Notes under the pieces: generated by a model
The model's input: the letters and a program-made list of their open reading frames with translations, nothing else
What the model was told of the DNA's origin: nothing
The model's database searches: none
Translations under genes and position numbers: made by a program
Origin: Leeuwenhoekiella sp.
Lineage (GTDB): Bacteria > Bacteroidota > Bacteroidia > Flavobacteriales > Flavobacteriaceae
Assembly (NCBI GenBank): GCA_002708845.1
Contig: PAPI01000004.1
Span: forward strand, 310,001 to 374,000
Length of the DNA: 64,000 nucleotides
Direction of reading: 5' to 3'
In this document: positions 53,148 to 62,482 of the stretch, in pieces
Numbering within the stretch: position 1 is the first letter of the stretch
Layout of the letters: each line of letters starts with the position of its first letter

Positions 53148-53500
53148 ATTGGGAGCACGGTTTTGTGTTGACTGCCGGGTTATGTGGTTTGATCTTCTGC
53201 ATAGTGGCGTTTATTTTATCGAAATTTCCGCCAAAGAAAATAAATCACCTTTATGGGTATCGAACTGCAAAATCAATGAGCAGTCAGCAGCGCTGGGATT
53301 TTGCGCAAACGTTTAGTGCTAAGCGCATGATGGAGTCGGGAATGATTTTACTGATTTTGGCATTAATAGCAGCGTTTACAATTCCGGAAGGGGTATATTC
53401 TCAAACTGGTTCATATGTAGCTCTTGGGCTCATATTGGGTTGTGCAGGCTATATATTTTTGAGAACGGAACGAGTAATTGATAAAAAATTTAAAGAATAA
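53144..53500 (+). CDS. SdpI-like membrane protein
   Basis: A 118-residue membrane protein with three hydrophobic segments and the SdpI signature KKINHLYGYRTAKSMSSQQR. In Bacillus SdpI is an immunity protein and signal receptor; in Bacteroidota the role is unknown. It overlaps sufE by four bases and is followed by the DUF59 gene five bases later, so it is in the suf transcript. Confidence 0.85.
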   Translation: MNWEHGFVLTAGLCGLIFCIVAFILSKFPPKKINHLYGYRTAKSMSSQQRWDFAQTFSAKRMMESGMILLILALIAAFTIPEGVYSQTGSYVALGLILGCAGYIFLRTERVIDKKFKE

Positions 53501-53504
53501 TACA

Positions 53505-53834
53505 ATGAGCGAAACAAAAGAAATAGACACTCAGGAACTCGGCGAAAAAGTCGTGCGTGTCCTTAAAACCATCTACGATCCTGAGATCCCTGTAGATATT
53601 TATGAATTGGGATTGATTTACGATGTCTTTGTAAACGAGGATTACGAGACCAAAATCCTGATGACACTTACCACGCCCAACTGCCCGGTGGCAGAAACCC
53701 TACCGGTTGAAGTAGAAGAAAAGGTAAAAACCATTGATATGGTAAAAGATTGTGAGGTTGAAATCACCTTTGACCCACCGTGGAGCCAGGATTTAATGAG
53801 TGACGAGGCCAAGTTGGAATTGGGATTACTCTAA
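53505..53834 (+). CDS. sufT: DUF59 protein SufT/PaaD-like (Fe-S maturation)
   Basis: A 109-residue MIP18/DUF59 protein. The signature TIYDPEIPVDIYELGLIY and TPNCPVAETLP are clear, ending VEITFDPPWSQDLMSDEAK. SufT-like proteins help deliver Fe-S clusters to target enzymes. An ATG at 53478 would overlap the SdpI gene and is not family-like. It belongs to the suf operon. Confidence 0.92.
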   Translation: MSETKEIDTQELGEKVVRVLKTIYDPEIPVDIYELGLIYDVFVNEDYETKILMTLTTPNCPVAETLPVEVEEKVKTIDMVKDCEVEITFDPPWSQDLMSDEAKLELGLL

Positions 53835-53856
53835 ATCATAAACTCCGCAATCGGAT

Positions 53857-54360
53857 ATGGAAGAAATTGTAAACCGCGTAGCCAATAGTAAGCTGAAGAC
53901 CTTTAATCTGGAGGATTTATACCCTGCCGGAAGACGTGAAGTAATTGATATTGCTCAATGGTTGACTGAAGGGTTTATGTTGCGTGAAAAAGACTTTCGC
54001 GAAAGCTTAAAAAACTACGATTGGTCTGTTTATCAAAACGCCTACGTGGCTTTATATTGCAGTACCGACGCCATTGTGCCCGCCTGGGCTTATATGTTGG
54101 TGACTACCTATTTGCAGCCTGTAGCTAAAAAAATTGTGGTAGGTGATTTGGTTGATTTAGAAACCGTGTTATATACTGAAAAAATAGATGCGCTTGATGT
54201 GTCGGTTTATCAGGATGAGTATGTGATTGTTAAGGGATGTTCTAATAAACCCGTGCCTCAAAACGCCTATATTTTACTTACTCAAAAGCTTCAATCTGTA
54301 GTAAGAAGCCTAATGTTTGGCGAGGCCTGTTCTTCGGTTCCCCTATACAAAGCGAAATAG
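53857..54360 (+). CDS. DUF2480 family protein
   Basis: A 167-residue protein with the DUF2480 pattern: VNRVANSKLKTFNLEDLYP, IDIAQWLTEGFMLREKDFR, YVALYCSTDAIVPAWAYML and VIVKGCSNKPVPQNAYI. It has a conserved Cys (KGCSNKPVP) and usually follows the suf genes in flavobacteria, so an Fe-S-related role is likely but unproven. It is the last suf-operon gene, followed by a short terminator. Confidence 0.88.
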   Translation: MEEIVNRVANSKLKTFNLEDLYPAGRREVIDIAQWLTEGFMLREKDFRESLKNYDWSVYQNAYVALYCSTDAIVPAWAYMLVTTYLQPVAKKIVVGDLVDLETVLYTEKIDALDVSVYQDEYVIVKGCSNKPVPQNAYILLTQKLQSVVRSLMFGEACSSVPLYKAK

Positions 54361-54364
54361 CATT

Positions 54365-54385
54365 AGCGATTTTATCGCTGTTTTT
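54365..54385 (+). terminator. Short terminator after the suf operon
   Basis: Six-base-pair perfect stem AGCGAT/ATCGCT with a TTT loop and a G then five T. A short stem, so moderate strength. Confidence 0.6.
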
Positions 54386-54396
54386 ACTAGTGTATT

Positions 54397-54404
54397 TATA
54401 TTTG
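54397..54404 (+). promoter_or_regulatory. Probable -7 element of the DUF3078 gene
   Basis: TATATTTG, an exact TAnnTTTG match, 25 bases before the ATG at 54429. The -33 region has T-rich sequence but no clear TTTG. Confidence 0.55.
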
Positions 54405-54428
54405 TCCCTAGAACCAACACCTTAAACA

Positions 54429-55376
54429 ATGAAAAAACTCATTTTAATTTTTCTGGCTATTTTGAGCTTTAGCTATTCTCAGGCCCAGGAAAAAACAGAA
54501 GAAGAATTGCGCGAAGAAATGAAGCCGAAAAAGGCCGAAATTGCAAAACTTCAGAAAGAAGTTAATGCTTTACAATCACAAATTGACAACCTTCCGGGGT
54601 GGAAGTTTGGTGCTTTTGGTACCGTAGGAGCAAATTTTAGCAGATTTAACAGCTGGTACTCACAGGGTACTCCCAATGTTTCTTCGGCCAACATCGCCGC
54701 TACAGTAAATGCTTTCGCAAACAAAAAAGATCCCAAATACTTTTGGAGAAACGCCTTAAATCTCAATCTGGGCTGGGTAAAATTTGATGACCGCGATAAT
54801 CCTGATGATAATGACGGTTTTCGCAATGCTACGGATGTGTTTAACATCACGTCGCTTTTCGGTTACAAATTGAGCGAGAAACTTGCAGTCTCTACACTTG
54901 GGGAATACCGAACAACTATTCTTGACAATTTTAATGATCCCGGTTATTTGGATATGGGTCTGGGTATGACCTGGACGCCTATCACAAACCTTACGGTGGT
55001 GGTTCACCCATTAAACTACAATATTGTGTTCAGTAGTGGAGAAACGGTTTACGAGTCTTCTCTAGGTGCTAAAATTGTAGCAGATTACACACGCCAGATT
55101 GGTAAAATTGCTTTTAAATCGAATCTTTCGGCCTTTCAGAGTTATAAGAGCAGTGATTATTCAAACTTTACCTGGATCAATGCGTTCAATTATAAATTGT
55201 TCAATAATATTGGTGTAGGTTTTGAAGTTGGATTGCGCGGAAACAAGCAGGAAAATTTGGAAAATGCGCTTGATGAGTATGTTGCAAATGATATGATGGG
55301 TACTGAGCCTACTTTTGATACTATCGACAATCAATTGCAGTCGTATTATCTACTGGGTCTTACCTATTCGTTCTAA
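54429..55376 (+). CDS. DUF3078 outer-membrane protein
   Basis: A 315-residue exported protein. Signal peptide LILIFLAILSFSYSQA, a short coiled coil (about residues 25-53), then antiparallel beta-rich domain with GWKFGAFGTVGANFSRFNSW and NWVKFDD-like strands, ending YLLGLTYSF, a typical C-terminal beta-signal of outer-membrane barrels. DUF3078 is found next to suf genes in many flavobacteria; its function is unknown. Its own promoter and a terminator bracket it. Confidence 0.85.
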   Translation: MKKLILIFLAILSFSYSQAQEKTEEELREEMKPKKAEIAKLQKEVNALQSQIDNLPGWKFGAFGTVGANFSRFNSWYSQGTPNVSSANIAATVNAFANKKDPKYFWRNALNLNLGWVKFDDRDNPDDNDGFRNATDVFNITSLFGYKLSEKLAVSTLGEYRTTILDNFNDPGYLDMGLGMTWTPITNLTVVVHPLNYNIVFSSGETVYESSLGAKIVADYTRQIGKIAFKSNLSAFQSYKSSDYSNFTWINAFNYKLFNNIGVGFEVGLRGNKQENLENALDEYVANDMMGTEPTFDTIDNQLQSYYLLGLTYSF

Positions 55377-55397
55377 AAGAATAGTAAGAAAAACTAA

Positions 55398-55432
55398 AAG
55401 CCCGATAGCATTAAACTATCGGGCTTATTTGT
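55398..55432. terminator. Bidirectional terminator between DUF3078 gene and hflX
   Basis: Stem AAGCCCGATAG/CTATCGGGCTT with a 7-nt loop and a downstream T-rich stretch. It can serve both converging genes. Confidence 0.9.
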
Positions 55433-55442
55433 TTTTAGATTT

Positions 55443-56669
55443 TTAATCCTGTTCCTCGCCAGTATACAAATCGTATTCCGGGTATAGGAAATTATTATAC
55501 GGAAAGCGGGTGATGTGAATCTCACGCACGCGCTCGTAAACTTTTTTGCGAAAAGCTTCCATATTGTCCTTATTTAAAGCCGAAATAAAAATGGCGTCGC
55601 CATTAGCACGGGACATCCAGGTTTGTTTCCAGTCTTCAAGTGTAAAATGTTCTTCGGTACGTTCGGTTACCAAATCGTCTTCATCAATGGTCTTGTGCGT
55701 AAAGGCATCAATTTTATTAAAAACCATCAAAGTAGGTTTATCTGCACCTTCAATTTCGTCCATAATTTGGTTTACCGAAGCGATATGATCTTCAAACTGC
55801 GGATGCGAGATATCAACCACGTGTAGCAACAAATCGGCTTCGCGCACCTCGTCTAACGTACTTTTAAAGGATTCTACCAGCTGCGTGGGCAGTTTTCTAA
55901 TAAATCCTACCGTATCACTTAATAGGAAGGGCAAATTGCGAATCACCACTTTACGCACGGTCGTGTCGAGCGTTGCAAACAATTTATTTTCGGCAAAAAC
56001 CTCACTTTTACTAATGGTATTCATCAAGGTTGATTTCCCCACATTGGTATAACCTACTAAAGCTACTCTTACCAAAGCACCACGATTACCCCGCTGTATG
56101 GCTTGTTGCTTATCTATTTTCTCAAGCTTCTTTTTCAACAACGAAATGCGGTCACGTACAATACGGCGGTCAGTCTCAATTTCGGTTTCACCCGGACCGC
56201 GCATCCCGATACCCCCACGCTGACGCTCTAAGTGCGTCCACATACCGGCCAGACGAGGCAGCAAGTATTCATACTGCGCTAGCTCTACCTGTGTACGGGC
56301 ATAGCTGGTTTGAGCACGCTGTGCGAAAATATCAAGAATCAGATTAGTACGATCAATAACCTTACACTTGAGGATTTTTTCAATGTTCTTTTGCTGCGCA
56401 GGACTGAGTTCGTCATCAAAAATAGCTGTCCCCACTTCGTATTGATCCACATAGGCACGCACTTCTTCCATTTTACCAGTACCAATGAAGGTTTTAGGAT
56501 TAGGCGTGTCTAATTTCTGGGTAAAGCGTTTAAGCACCTCCCCGCCGGCAGTGTAGGCCAGAAATTCGAGTTCGTCAAGATATTCTTTAGACTTTTCCTC
56601 GTCCTGATATTGGGTAATCAGACCAATGAGGACCGTCTTTTCATATTCTATATTTGTTTCTTCAATCAT
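55443..56669 (-). CDS. hflX: Ribosome-splitting GTPase HflX
   Basis: A 408-residue GTPase that dissociates stalled ribosomes under stress. N-terminal HflX domain: NPKTFIGTGKMEEVRAYV, ELSPAQQKNIEKIL and WTHLERQRGGIGMRGPGETE; G domain: G1 GYTNVGKSTLMN, G3 DTVGFIRKLP, G4 NKID and G5 ISALN. A likely promoter -7 element (TACCTTTG) lies at 56693-56686 on the minus strand. It is divergent from the exonuclease/endonuclease/phosphatase gene. Confidence 0.96.
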   Translation of the reverse strand: MIEETNIEYEKTVLIGLITQYQDEEKSKEYLDELEFLAYTAGGEVLKRFTQKLDTPNPKTFIGTGKMEEVRAYVDQYEVGTAIFDDELSPAQQKNIEKILKCKVIDRTNLILDIFAQRAQTSYARTQVELAQYEYLLPRLAGMWTHLERQRGGIGMRGPGETEIETDRRIVRDRISLLKKKLEKIDKQQAIQRGNRGALVRVALVGYTNVGKSTLMNTISKSEVFAENKLFATLDTTVRKVVIRNLPFLLSDTVGFIRKLPTQLVESFKSTLDEVREADLLLHVVDISHPQFEDHIASVNQIMDEIEGADKPTLMVFNKIDAFTHKTIDEDDLVTERTEEHFTLEDWKQTWMSRANGDAIFISALNKDNMEAFRKKVYERVREIHITRFPYNNFLYPEYDLYTGEEQD

Positions 56670-56685
56670 ATATGCAAGTAAGTTG

Positions 56686-56693
56686 CAAAGGTA
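56686..56693 (-). promoter_or_regulatory. Probable -7 element of hflX
   Basis: On the minus strand this reads TACCTTTG, an exact TAnnTTTG match, 16 bases before the hflX ATG. The -33 TTTG is not clear. Confidence 0.5.
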
Positions 56694-56745
56694 ATGATTT
56701 AGAAGCTAAGGGTTTCTTAAATTAAACCATTCAAAAAACTACCGA

Positions 56746-57690
56746 ATGTCTCATAGCAAACTCAGTATCGCCTTCTACAATCTTGAAAACCTATTCGACA
56801 CCATTAATGATCCCAATATTCTGGATGATGATTTTACACCGAAAGGCGATTTAAACTGGAATAAATCGCGCTACGCGGAAAAACTCAGGAAATTATCAAC
56901 GATTATTTCTAAAATCGGAAAAGCCGAAACCGGTGATGCTCCTGTTTTTCTTGGTGTAGCTGAGGTTGAAAATAAAAAAGTACTTAAAGACCTCATTGCT
57001 ACCGAAGCCTTAGCCACTCTAAACTATGATTTTGTGCACCACAATTCACCAGACGAGCGGGGTATAGATACTGCACTTTTGTACCGGAAGGATGTATTTG
57101 AAGTTTTGGAAAGTAGAAGTTATACGCTGCACATCAATAATGCCGAAGGCTTACGCGATTATACCCGTGATATTCTGTATATACACGGGACGTTGGAAGG
57201 TGTCGAACTATTTATATTAGTCAATCACTGGCCTTCCCGTCGCGAGGGCGTTGCATTGTCTAATCCCAAGCGCATCGCTGCTGCAAAGCGCAATAGAGAA
57301 ATAATTGCAGAGATTCAGGCGAAAAATCCGGAGGCGCGTATCCTTATTATGGGTGACTTTAATGACGATCCACAAAGTGAAGCGGTGCGCGATCATTTAG
57401 TATCAATCGATTTTTACAATCCGATGATTTTCCTGCTCACCCGCTATGCCGGTTCGCTTACCCATCGAGGCGACTGGTATTTGTTTGACCAGATTATCCT
57501 TTCGCCCAACTGGATGAAAGCATACGACAATCCCTTGGAATATAAGAAATCGGCCATTTATAATCCTGGAGCCTTAAGGGAGCAGGAAGGCAGGTTTAAA
57601 GGCAATCCGTTACGCACGTATGCCGGAGATAATTATCTGGGAGGTGCCAGTGATCACTTTCCGGTTTACGTGGTGTTTAAAAAGTCTTAA
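56746..57690 (+). CDS. Endonuclease/exonuclease/phosphatase family protein
   Basis: A 314-residue hydrolase of the DNase I-like fold. Motifs: FYNLENLFDTIND (metal-binding region), FLGVAEVENKKVL (catalytic Glu), LVNHWPSRREG, LIMGDFNDDPQSE and GGASDHFPVYV (catalytic Asp-His). No signal peptide, so it is probably cytosolic. Substrate (DNA, phospholipid or other phosphodiester) is unknown. It overlaps the convergent RDD gene by four bases. Confidence 0.9.
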   Translation: MSHSKLSIAFYNLENLFDTINDPNILDDDFTPKGDLNWNKSRYAEKLRKLSTIISKIGKAETGDAPVFLGVAEVENKKVLKDLIATEALATLNYDFVHHNSPDERGIDTALLYRKDVFEVLESRSYTLHINNAEGLRDYTRDILYIHGTLEGVELFILVNHWPSRREGVALSNPKRIAAAKRNREIIAEIQAKNPEARILIMGDFNDDPQSEAVRDHLVSIDFYNPMIFLLTRYAGSLTHRGDWYLFDQIILSPNWMKAYDNPLEYKKSAIYNPGALREQEGRFKGNPLRTYAGDNYLGGASDHFPVYVVFKKS

Positions 57691-58118
57691 ACTTCTTTTT
57701 TAAAGAAAATCACCACAGAATCAGATAACATATCATGAATGGCGCGTCTTTCGGGATTCCCGGAAATAGTAAGTAGTGATATCCAGCCCAAAAGCGATTT
57801 TGTAATAAAGCGTACTATAGCCAAAAAGATATTGAGATTCTTTGAAGGATTGGAATGCCGTTTTACCCTGAGATCATTTAAGAAATGCCCCAGACTAAAA
57901 CCAAAAACACTTACCATTATAGGTTCGTAGGCTAAAAAGACAAAAACAAAGGCTACAATTTTATAGTAATCCGGAACGCTTTCAAATTTCGAAAATATAT
58001 CGGTAAACAAGAGCATTAAAAGAATGATTACTATGGCGTCTACAAAAGCGGCCTTAATGCGATTGGATATGTGAGGATAGACCTGAACAATTGTTTTAAC
58101 TTGAGGTGAGGAATCCAT
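57687..58118 (-). CDS. RDD family membrane protein
   Basis: A 143-residue membrane protein with three hydrophobic segments and the RDD pattern, for example RIKAAFVDAIVIILLMLLF with the conserved R and D, and LGHFLNDLRV. RDD proteins are small membrane proteins linked to ion transport or membrane integrity; the exact role is unknown. It is two bases downstream of the DUF1456 gene, on the same strand. Confidence 0.82.
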   Translation of the reverse strand: MDSSPQVKTIVQVYPHISNRIKAAFVDAIVIILLMLLFTDIFSKFESVPDYYKIVAFVFVFLAYEPIMVSVFGFSLGHFLNDLRVKRHSNPSKNLNIFLAIVRFITKSLLGWISLLTISGNPERRAIHDMLSDSVVIFFKKEV

Positions 58119-58120
58119 AT

Positions 58121-58423
58121 TTACTTTTTCTTAGGAAGGTTTTGCTTAGTACCAGTCCCTTTTTCAGGTGCCGGTTTACCGACTTTGGCTTTTTTATCAG
58201 GCATAGGGCCACGCATGTGAATGACGAGTCCGTTGAGAAAATTCCGCAGAAACTGATCACCACATTCTACATACTTAGGATGGTTTTCATTTCTAAAAAT
58301 CGCCCCGAGTTCACTTTTAGTCACTGCAAAATCTACCAGGGCACAAATTTTCACAATATCATCATCGCGTAGTTTTAGCGCAACTCGTAGTTTTTTAAAA
58401 ATATCATTATTTGATAAGGCCAT
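58121..58423 (-). CDS. DUF1456 protein (YehS-like, single domain)
   Basis: A 100-residue protein with NDIFKKLRVALKLRDDDIVK and CGDQFLRNFLNGLVI, the pattern of the YehS/DUF1456 repeat. E. coli YehS has two copies; only one is present here, with a Lys/Pro-rich tail. Function unknown. It is directly upstream of the RDD gene, with which it is probably co-transcribed. Confidence 0.82.
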   Translation of the reverse strand: MALSNNDIFKKLRVALKLRDDDIVKICALVDFAVTKSELGAIFRNENHPKYVECGDQFLRNFLNGLVIHMRGPMPDKKAKVGKPAPEKGTGTKQNLPKKK

Positions 58424-58482
58424 AGCATAAGAGGTTTGTCTCGTGTTCTAAATTTCATATTACCGGGTAAAGGTAGAAATAA

Positions 58483-58512
58483 AAACTCCTCATTTTCAGA
58501 GGAGTTTTCAGG
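58483..58512 (-). terminator. Terminator of the DUF5723 gene
   Basis: Stem AAAACTCCTC/GAGGAGTTTT with a 7-nt loop. On the minus strand it follows the DUF5723 gene by about 45 bases. Confidence 0.85.
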
Positions 58513-58556
58513 TTGGCTAATTTAATGTAAGTTGTTTGAAGAGATGCTTTTTAAAG

Positions 58557-59891
58557 CTATCTGCTTTTTTGATAAATAGGCACTTTTAGACCTACATATA
58601 CATCAGCTCCTTTAGAGCTTTCAGAAATCAGGTTGGTCAGTATCGTGCTTGAACCAATGGTCAGAGGGCCTGCTCTCAAACCAAATCCCCAGGCAAAACC
58701 ATCATACTGCCTAAGGCTCAATGGCATATAGGCGCTTAGCCATTTACTTTCAAAACGGGGTGAAAGCGTCGCCACATTGCCCATTCTGCTGGCCTGCTGT
58801 GACTCTGGAGACACCATAGAAAGCGAAGTTTGTAGATTGAGATACAGCTTGTTTTTTAGCTTATAATCTGCTGCAAAATGCAGTGCGGTAGGCAAAACCA
58901 TGGTTACTGTTTCAGTCGTCTCCTGACCAGCAAAATTATCATCAAGAATTTCCTGAATATCCTTCTCGTCAAATTCAGATTCGTTGATCGTAACATTATT
59001 TGCGGCGTAGCGTGTTACTTTTCCCGCATCATAGTTGATTGAACCAATATCAGTAACCGAAAGCCCCAGTTTTAATTTATACTTATTTTGGCCACGCATT
59101 CCCAGATTAGAATCGTCGGGACGCCATTCATAAACTACACCCAAATCTGCACCAAAGCCCGAAGACGTTTCAGTAAAGTCAATATCTTGATTGTCAAAAT
59201 CTGCGGTAGTGCCGTAGGTAAAGCTTCCGTTTACGTTTACCTGCTCCTGAGCCGCACTGTAATTACCGCTAAGGTTTGAGGTGTTTGTAAACAAACCTCC
59301 GCCACCGGCAAGATATTTAAGTGTTGCACCTCCTTTCAAAAAATGCGTTTGTTTATCAAGCAGCACACGGCCATAAACGAGGCCTATTTCGGCATAAGCG
59401 TGTAAGTTTCCGTTAAGACTGTTGAGGTCGAAATTGAAATTTTCTTCTGTATCAAAATCATCGACAATATTCTGATAAAGTTCACCATTAATATTGTGCA
59501 GGTTGAATAAACCCCTTACGCGGGTGATAAGGCCGATGCTGCTCTTTGAATTGAGGTTAAACATAAATGAAGGCCCCATTACATCAACATTTGCGTAAAA
59601 ATTGTTGGTGTTGGTAGGATTTAAATCTGCATCATCTTCAAAACTGAAACCCTCTTCATTTGCATTTAAACTACTTAAACCAATGCCGGCATAATCATTT
59701 CCAAAATTGATACCCGCAGAAAATAGATTGATATCAGCGCGCATTCGCGAATCAAACACATTTGCAGGGTTATACATAACACCGTGAATACCTGCATAAT
59801 TATCTATGCGATGACCAATGTAATTTTGAGAAAAACCCATTGCAGGCAAGCATAGGCTAAGAACGAAAAATGTAAGGTAATTTAATTTCAA
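58557..59891 (-). CDS. DUF5723 outer-membrane protein
   Basis: A 444-residue exported protein. Signal peptide FFVLSLCLPAMGFSQ, then YIGHRIDNYAGIHGVMYNPA, which is the DUF5723 N-terminal pattern of outer-membrane beta-barrel proteins related to the PorV/FadL-like group. Repeated amphipathic beta-strands follow (GLITRVRGLFNLHN, LGLSVTDIGSINYDAGK). It is a likely outer-membrane transporter or scaffold; the role is unknown. It precedes the two-component genes but is 105 bases downstream of the regulator gene on the same strand. Confidence 0.82.
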   Translation of the reverse strand: MKLNYLTFFVLSLCLPAMGFSQNYIGHRIDNYAGIHGVMYNPANVFDSRMRADINLFSAGINFGNDYAGIGLSSLNANEEGFSFEDDADLNPTNTNNFYANVDVMGPSFMFNLNSKSSIGLITRVRGLFNLHNINGELYQNIVDDFDTEENFNFDLNSLNGNLHAYAEIGLVYGRVLLDKQTHFLKGGATLKYLAGGGGLFTNTSNLSGNYSAAQEQVNVNGSFTYGTTADFDNQDIDFTETSSGFGADLGVVYEWRPDDSNLGMRGQNKYKLKLGLSVTDIGSINYDAGKVTRYAANNVTINESEFDEKDIQEILDDNFAGQETTETVTMVLPTALHFAADYKLKNKLYLNLQTSLSMVSPESQQASRMGNVATLSPRFESKWLSAYMPLSLRQYDGFAWGFGLRAGPLTIGSSTILTNLISESSKGADVYVGLKVPIYQKSR

Positions 59892-59996
59892 AATATCGAT
59901 TTTTAGAATAACTATCTCAAAACTAATGCAATGAGCTGTTTTTCGATATACCTAATAGCAGGTATTTTTAGAAAATTTTAAGAAATACATGTGTTT

Positions 59997-60623
59997 TTAG
60001 AAATCATACTTACGTTCCAACGCGTATCGTAGAAGCTCACCTTTACCTTTAAGTTCAAGAATGCGCATCATATTTTTACGGTGCGTATCTACCGTATGTA
60101 CTCCTATAAAAAGTTCGTCTGCAATTTCCCGTGAGGTTTTGCCCAAAGCGATGTGACGTAGGATTTCAACCTGACGTTTGGTAAGCAATCCACCTTTTTC
60201 ATCATTAAAATCATCAGTCTCGATTAGGCTGAGGTCAATTTGTGAATCAAAATAAGTTTCACCTGATGCTACTTTTTTAATGGCTTTCTTGAGGGTTTCC
60301 AGACTTGAATTTTTGAGTACGTAACCCGAAGCGCCGGCATCGAGCATTTGCCTGATAGCTTCGGTCTGATCAAACATACTAAAGGCGATTATGCCGGTAT
60401 CTGGAAGTTGTTTTTTAATCAGTTTTGTGGCTTCAATACCATCCATTTTCGGCATTCTGATATCGGTTATAACTACGTCAGGCTGGTATTTAAGCACCTG
60501 ATTTACCAAATCTTCCCCGTCATTTGCCGTACAAATTAGTTTGATTTCCTCCTGGGCTGCCAATAATAAGCTGATGCCGTCTATAAGGGATTGATGATCT
60601 TCTCCTATAGCTAATTTTATCAT
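59997..60623 (-). CDS. NarL/LuxR-type response regulator
   Basis: A 208-residue two-component regulator. The receiver domain has the phospho-acceptor Asp54 in VITDIRMPKMDG and the usual Lys in YVLKNSSLE. The C-terminal LuxR-type helix-turn-helix is clear: LTKRQVEILRHIALGKTSRE and IADELFIGVHTVDTHRKNMM. Its start overlaps the stop of the sensor kinase gene by four bases (ATGA). It forms a pair with that kinase. The targets are unknown. Confidence 0.94.
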   Translation of the reverse strand: MIKLAIGEDHQSLIDGISLLLAAQEEIKLICTANDGEDLVNQVLKYQPDVVITDIRMPKMDGIEATKLIKKQLPDTGIIAFSMFDQTEAIRQMLDAGASGYVLKNSSLETLKKAIKKVASGETYFDSQIDLSLIETDDFNDEKGGLLTKRQVEILRHIALGKTSREIADELFIGVHTVDTHRKNMMRILELKGKGELLRYALERKYDF

Positions 60624-62482
60624 AAGGGTAGGTCTATTATTACGGAAGTTCCTTTTCCGGGTTCTGATTCTATTTCCAGAGTTCCGTTGAGATGCGCAAC
60701 GCGTTTATCAATGGAGTTTAGTCCCATACCGTCACTACGTTTGCTAATGTGCCTGGGGTCAAAGCCTACTCCATCGTCTTCAACCATTAAATTGAGCGAG
60801 TCACCGTGATTCACCAGATGAATGGTTAGGGATTTGGCCTGCGCATGTTTGATTACATTGGTAATAAGTTCCTGAATAATTCGAAAAAGGCTTAATTCAA
60901 GACTGTTTTCCAGTCGGGTGTCCATTCCGTGTGCCTGAACATTTATTTTAAGGCCGTTTAACTGCGAGATTTTATGGGCCAAATCTTTAATGGCCTTAAG
61001 CAATCCCTGATTGGCAATTACCCCGCTGTTTTTGGCCTGTGCAATACTACGCACTTTAGTATAGGCTTCATCAAGCAGGATATTGGTTTTTTGATATAAA
61101 TCTTCTGAAGGGGAATTTTCAAGGGCTTCAAAATGCATACGCACGTTGGTCATTAAGGCACCCAGATCGTCGTGCAACTCGCCCGCTATGCGGCTACGTT
61201 CTTTTTCCTGACCTTCAATCATAGCGTCTATACTAGCGAGTTCCTGATCTTTCAAAAGGTTAGAAACCTTTTGGCGCTCGAGGTCTTTCTGTTGTTCTGC
61301 CAGCTTGCGTTTCTTTTGACTGTTCTGTATGACTAAAGAGCCAATAATCAGGGCAATAATGAGTAAAGATCCTAAAGTGACAGCAATAAGCAGAAAGCGC
61401 TTTTTCTTTTGTTTTTCAAGGATTAAATCTGTTGCCTTTTTTTCGGTTTCGAGCTCTACCTGAAGTCTTGAGATTTCGAGCGAATTGTCTCTGAAGTTAA
61501 TTTTGTGCCCGGTATCTACATAGGTTTTGTAATGTGCCAGAGCGAGTGAATCTTTTCCCATACCCTCATAAAAGAGAGAGCGGTAATATTCAACAAAAAA
61601 CCTGTTTTTTAAGGAATCCTGTGGATTGTAGCAACAGGATGTTTCCTCCAATTTTTCTAAGGCAGAAACAGAATTACCCTGTATGTGTTTCAGATAAGCC
61701 AGTTTGGTAATTGCTGAAAACCGACTATCCCGGTAGTAAGGTAAATCACCCGATGCGTCAATTACTTTCTGATAATAGGCTTCAGATTTTTGATAATCGT
61801 CCTGAAGCTCGTGATACAAGGCAATCTCAAGATAGAGTTTGGGGAATAGTTTACAATCGGCTTCAAGTCTTGGGATAAATTCTTCTAAAGTAGACGCATT
61901 TTTATAATAAACAGACTTGATATCTATTTCTGAAGATAAAAAAATCAATTCATAGATTTTATGAAGAACCTCATCGTGTACATCTTTTATAAGATCGCGA
62001 TAGCGATTTAAAAAAATGTCGTAATTGTTATTGTTGCGTGCAATTTCGTGGTGAAAATACTGCAGTATCGCAAGCAATACCCGTCTCTGTAAAGGTTTGT
62101 AAGCGGTTTGATCGGCCTGTTTTAAGGCCGAATAAAAATAGGGGTAGGCCGCAGTGCGGTCTGAGGTAAAGTAAAAAGCATAGTAACCTCGGTTGAGCAG
62201 GCGAATGCTTTCCAGAAAAGGGTCTGACAGTTCTGTAGACTCTAAGATAGCCCGATAATCTGATGCATCTCCGGTAAAGCCTTCGTAGGTAAGATTGGCA
62301 AAAGTTTGCAGCGTAGATTTGTAAACCGGGTTTTCCAACTGTTCTGCCTGAGAAAGCGCTGCAGTAAATTCTAACTCTTTGAGGTTTTGAAAATACAAAT
62401 CCAGTATATCGCGATTGGATTGCTGCCCCGACGCAGTCAGAATTGCAAACAGCAAAAAAAAGCAGGGCAACAACAAGCGCAT
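60620..62482 (-). CDS. Sensor histidine kinase with TPR-rich sensor domain
   Basis: A 620-residue kinase. Signal-like N-terminus (LLPCFFLLFAILTASG), a periplasmic helical/TPR-like region (about residues 30-345), a transmembrane helix near 363-385, a short coiled coil, then the HisKA_3-type domain with GELHDDLGALMTNV (His437) and ATPase motifs ELITNVIKHAQ (N box) and VEDDGVGFDP, ending GMGLNSIDKRVAHL. It is the partner of the NarL-type regulator. I chose the ATG at 62482, which shares one base with the stop of the upstream unknown gene; an ATG at 62515 would add 11 residues and overlap that gene more. Confidence 0.92.
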   Translation of the reverse strand: MRLLLPCFFLLFAILTASGQQSNRDILDLYFQNLKELEFTAALSQAEQLENPVYKSTLQTFANLTYEGFTGDASDYRAILESTELSDPFLESIRLLNRGYYAFYFTSDRTAAYPYFYSALKQADQTAYKPLQRRVLLAILQYFHHEIARNNNNYDIFLNRYRDLIKDVHDEVLHKIYELIFLSSEIDIKSVYYKNASTLEEFIPRLEADCKLFPKLYLEIALYHELQDDYQKSEAYYQKVIDASGDLPYYRDSRFSAITKLAYLKHIQGNSVSALEKLEETSCCYNPQDSLKNRFFVEYYRSLFYEGMGKDSLALAHYKTYVDTGHKINFRDNSLEISRLQVELETEKKATDLILEKQKKKRFLLIAVTLGSLLIIALIIGSLVIQNSQKKRKLAEQQKDLERQKVSNLLKDQELASIDAMIEGQEKERSRIAGELHDDLGALMTNVRMHFEALENSPSEDLYQKTNILLDEAYTKVRSIAQAKNSGVIANQGLLKAIKDLAHKISQLNGLKINVQAHGMDTRLENSLELSLFRIIQELITNVIKHAQAKSLTIHLVNHGDSLNLMVEDDGVGFDPRHISKRSDGMGLNSIDKRVAHLNGTLEIESEPGKGTSVIIDLPL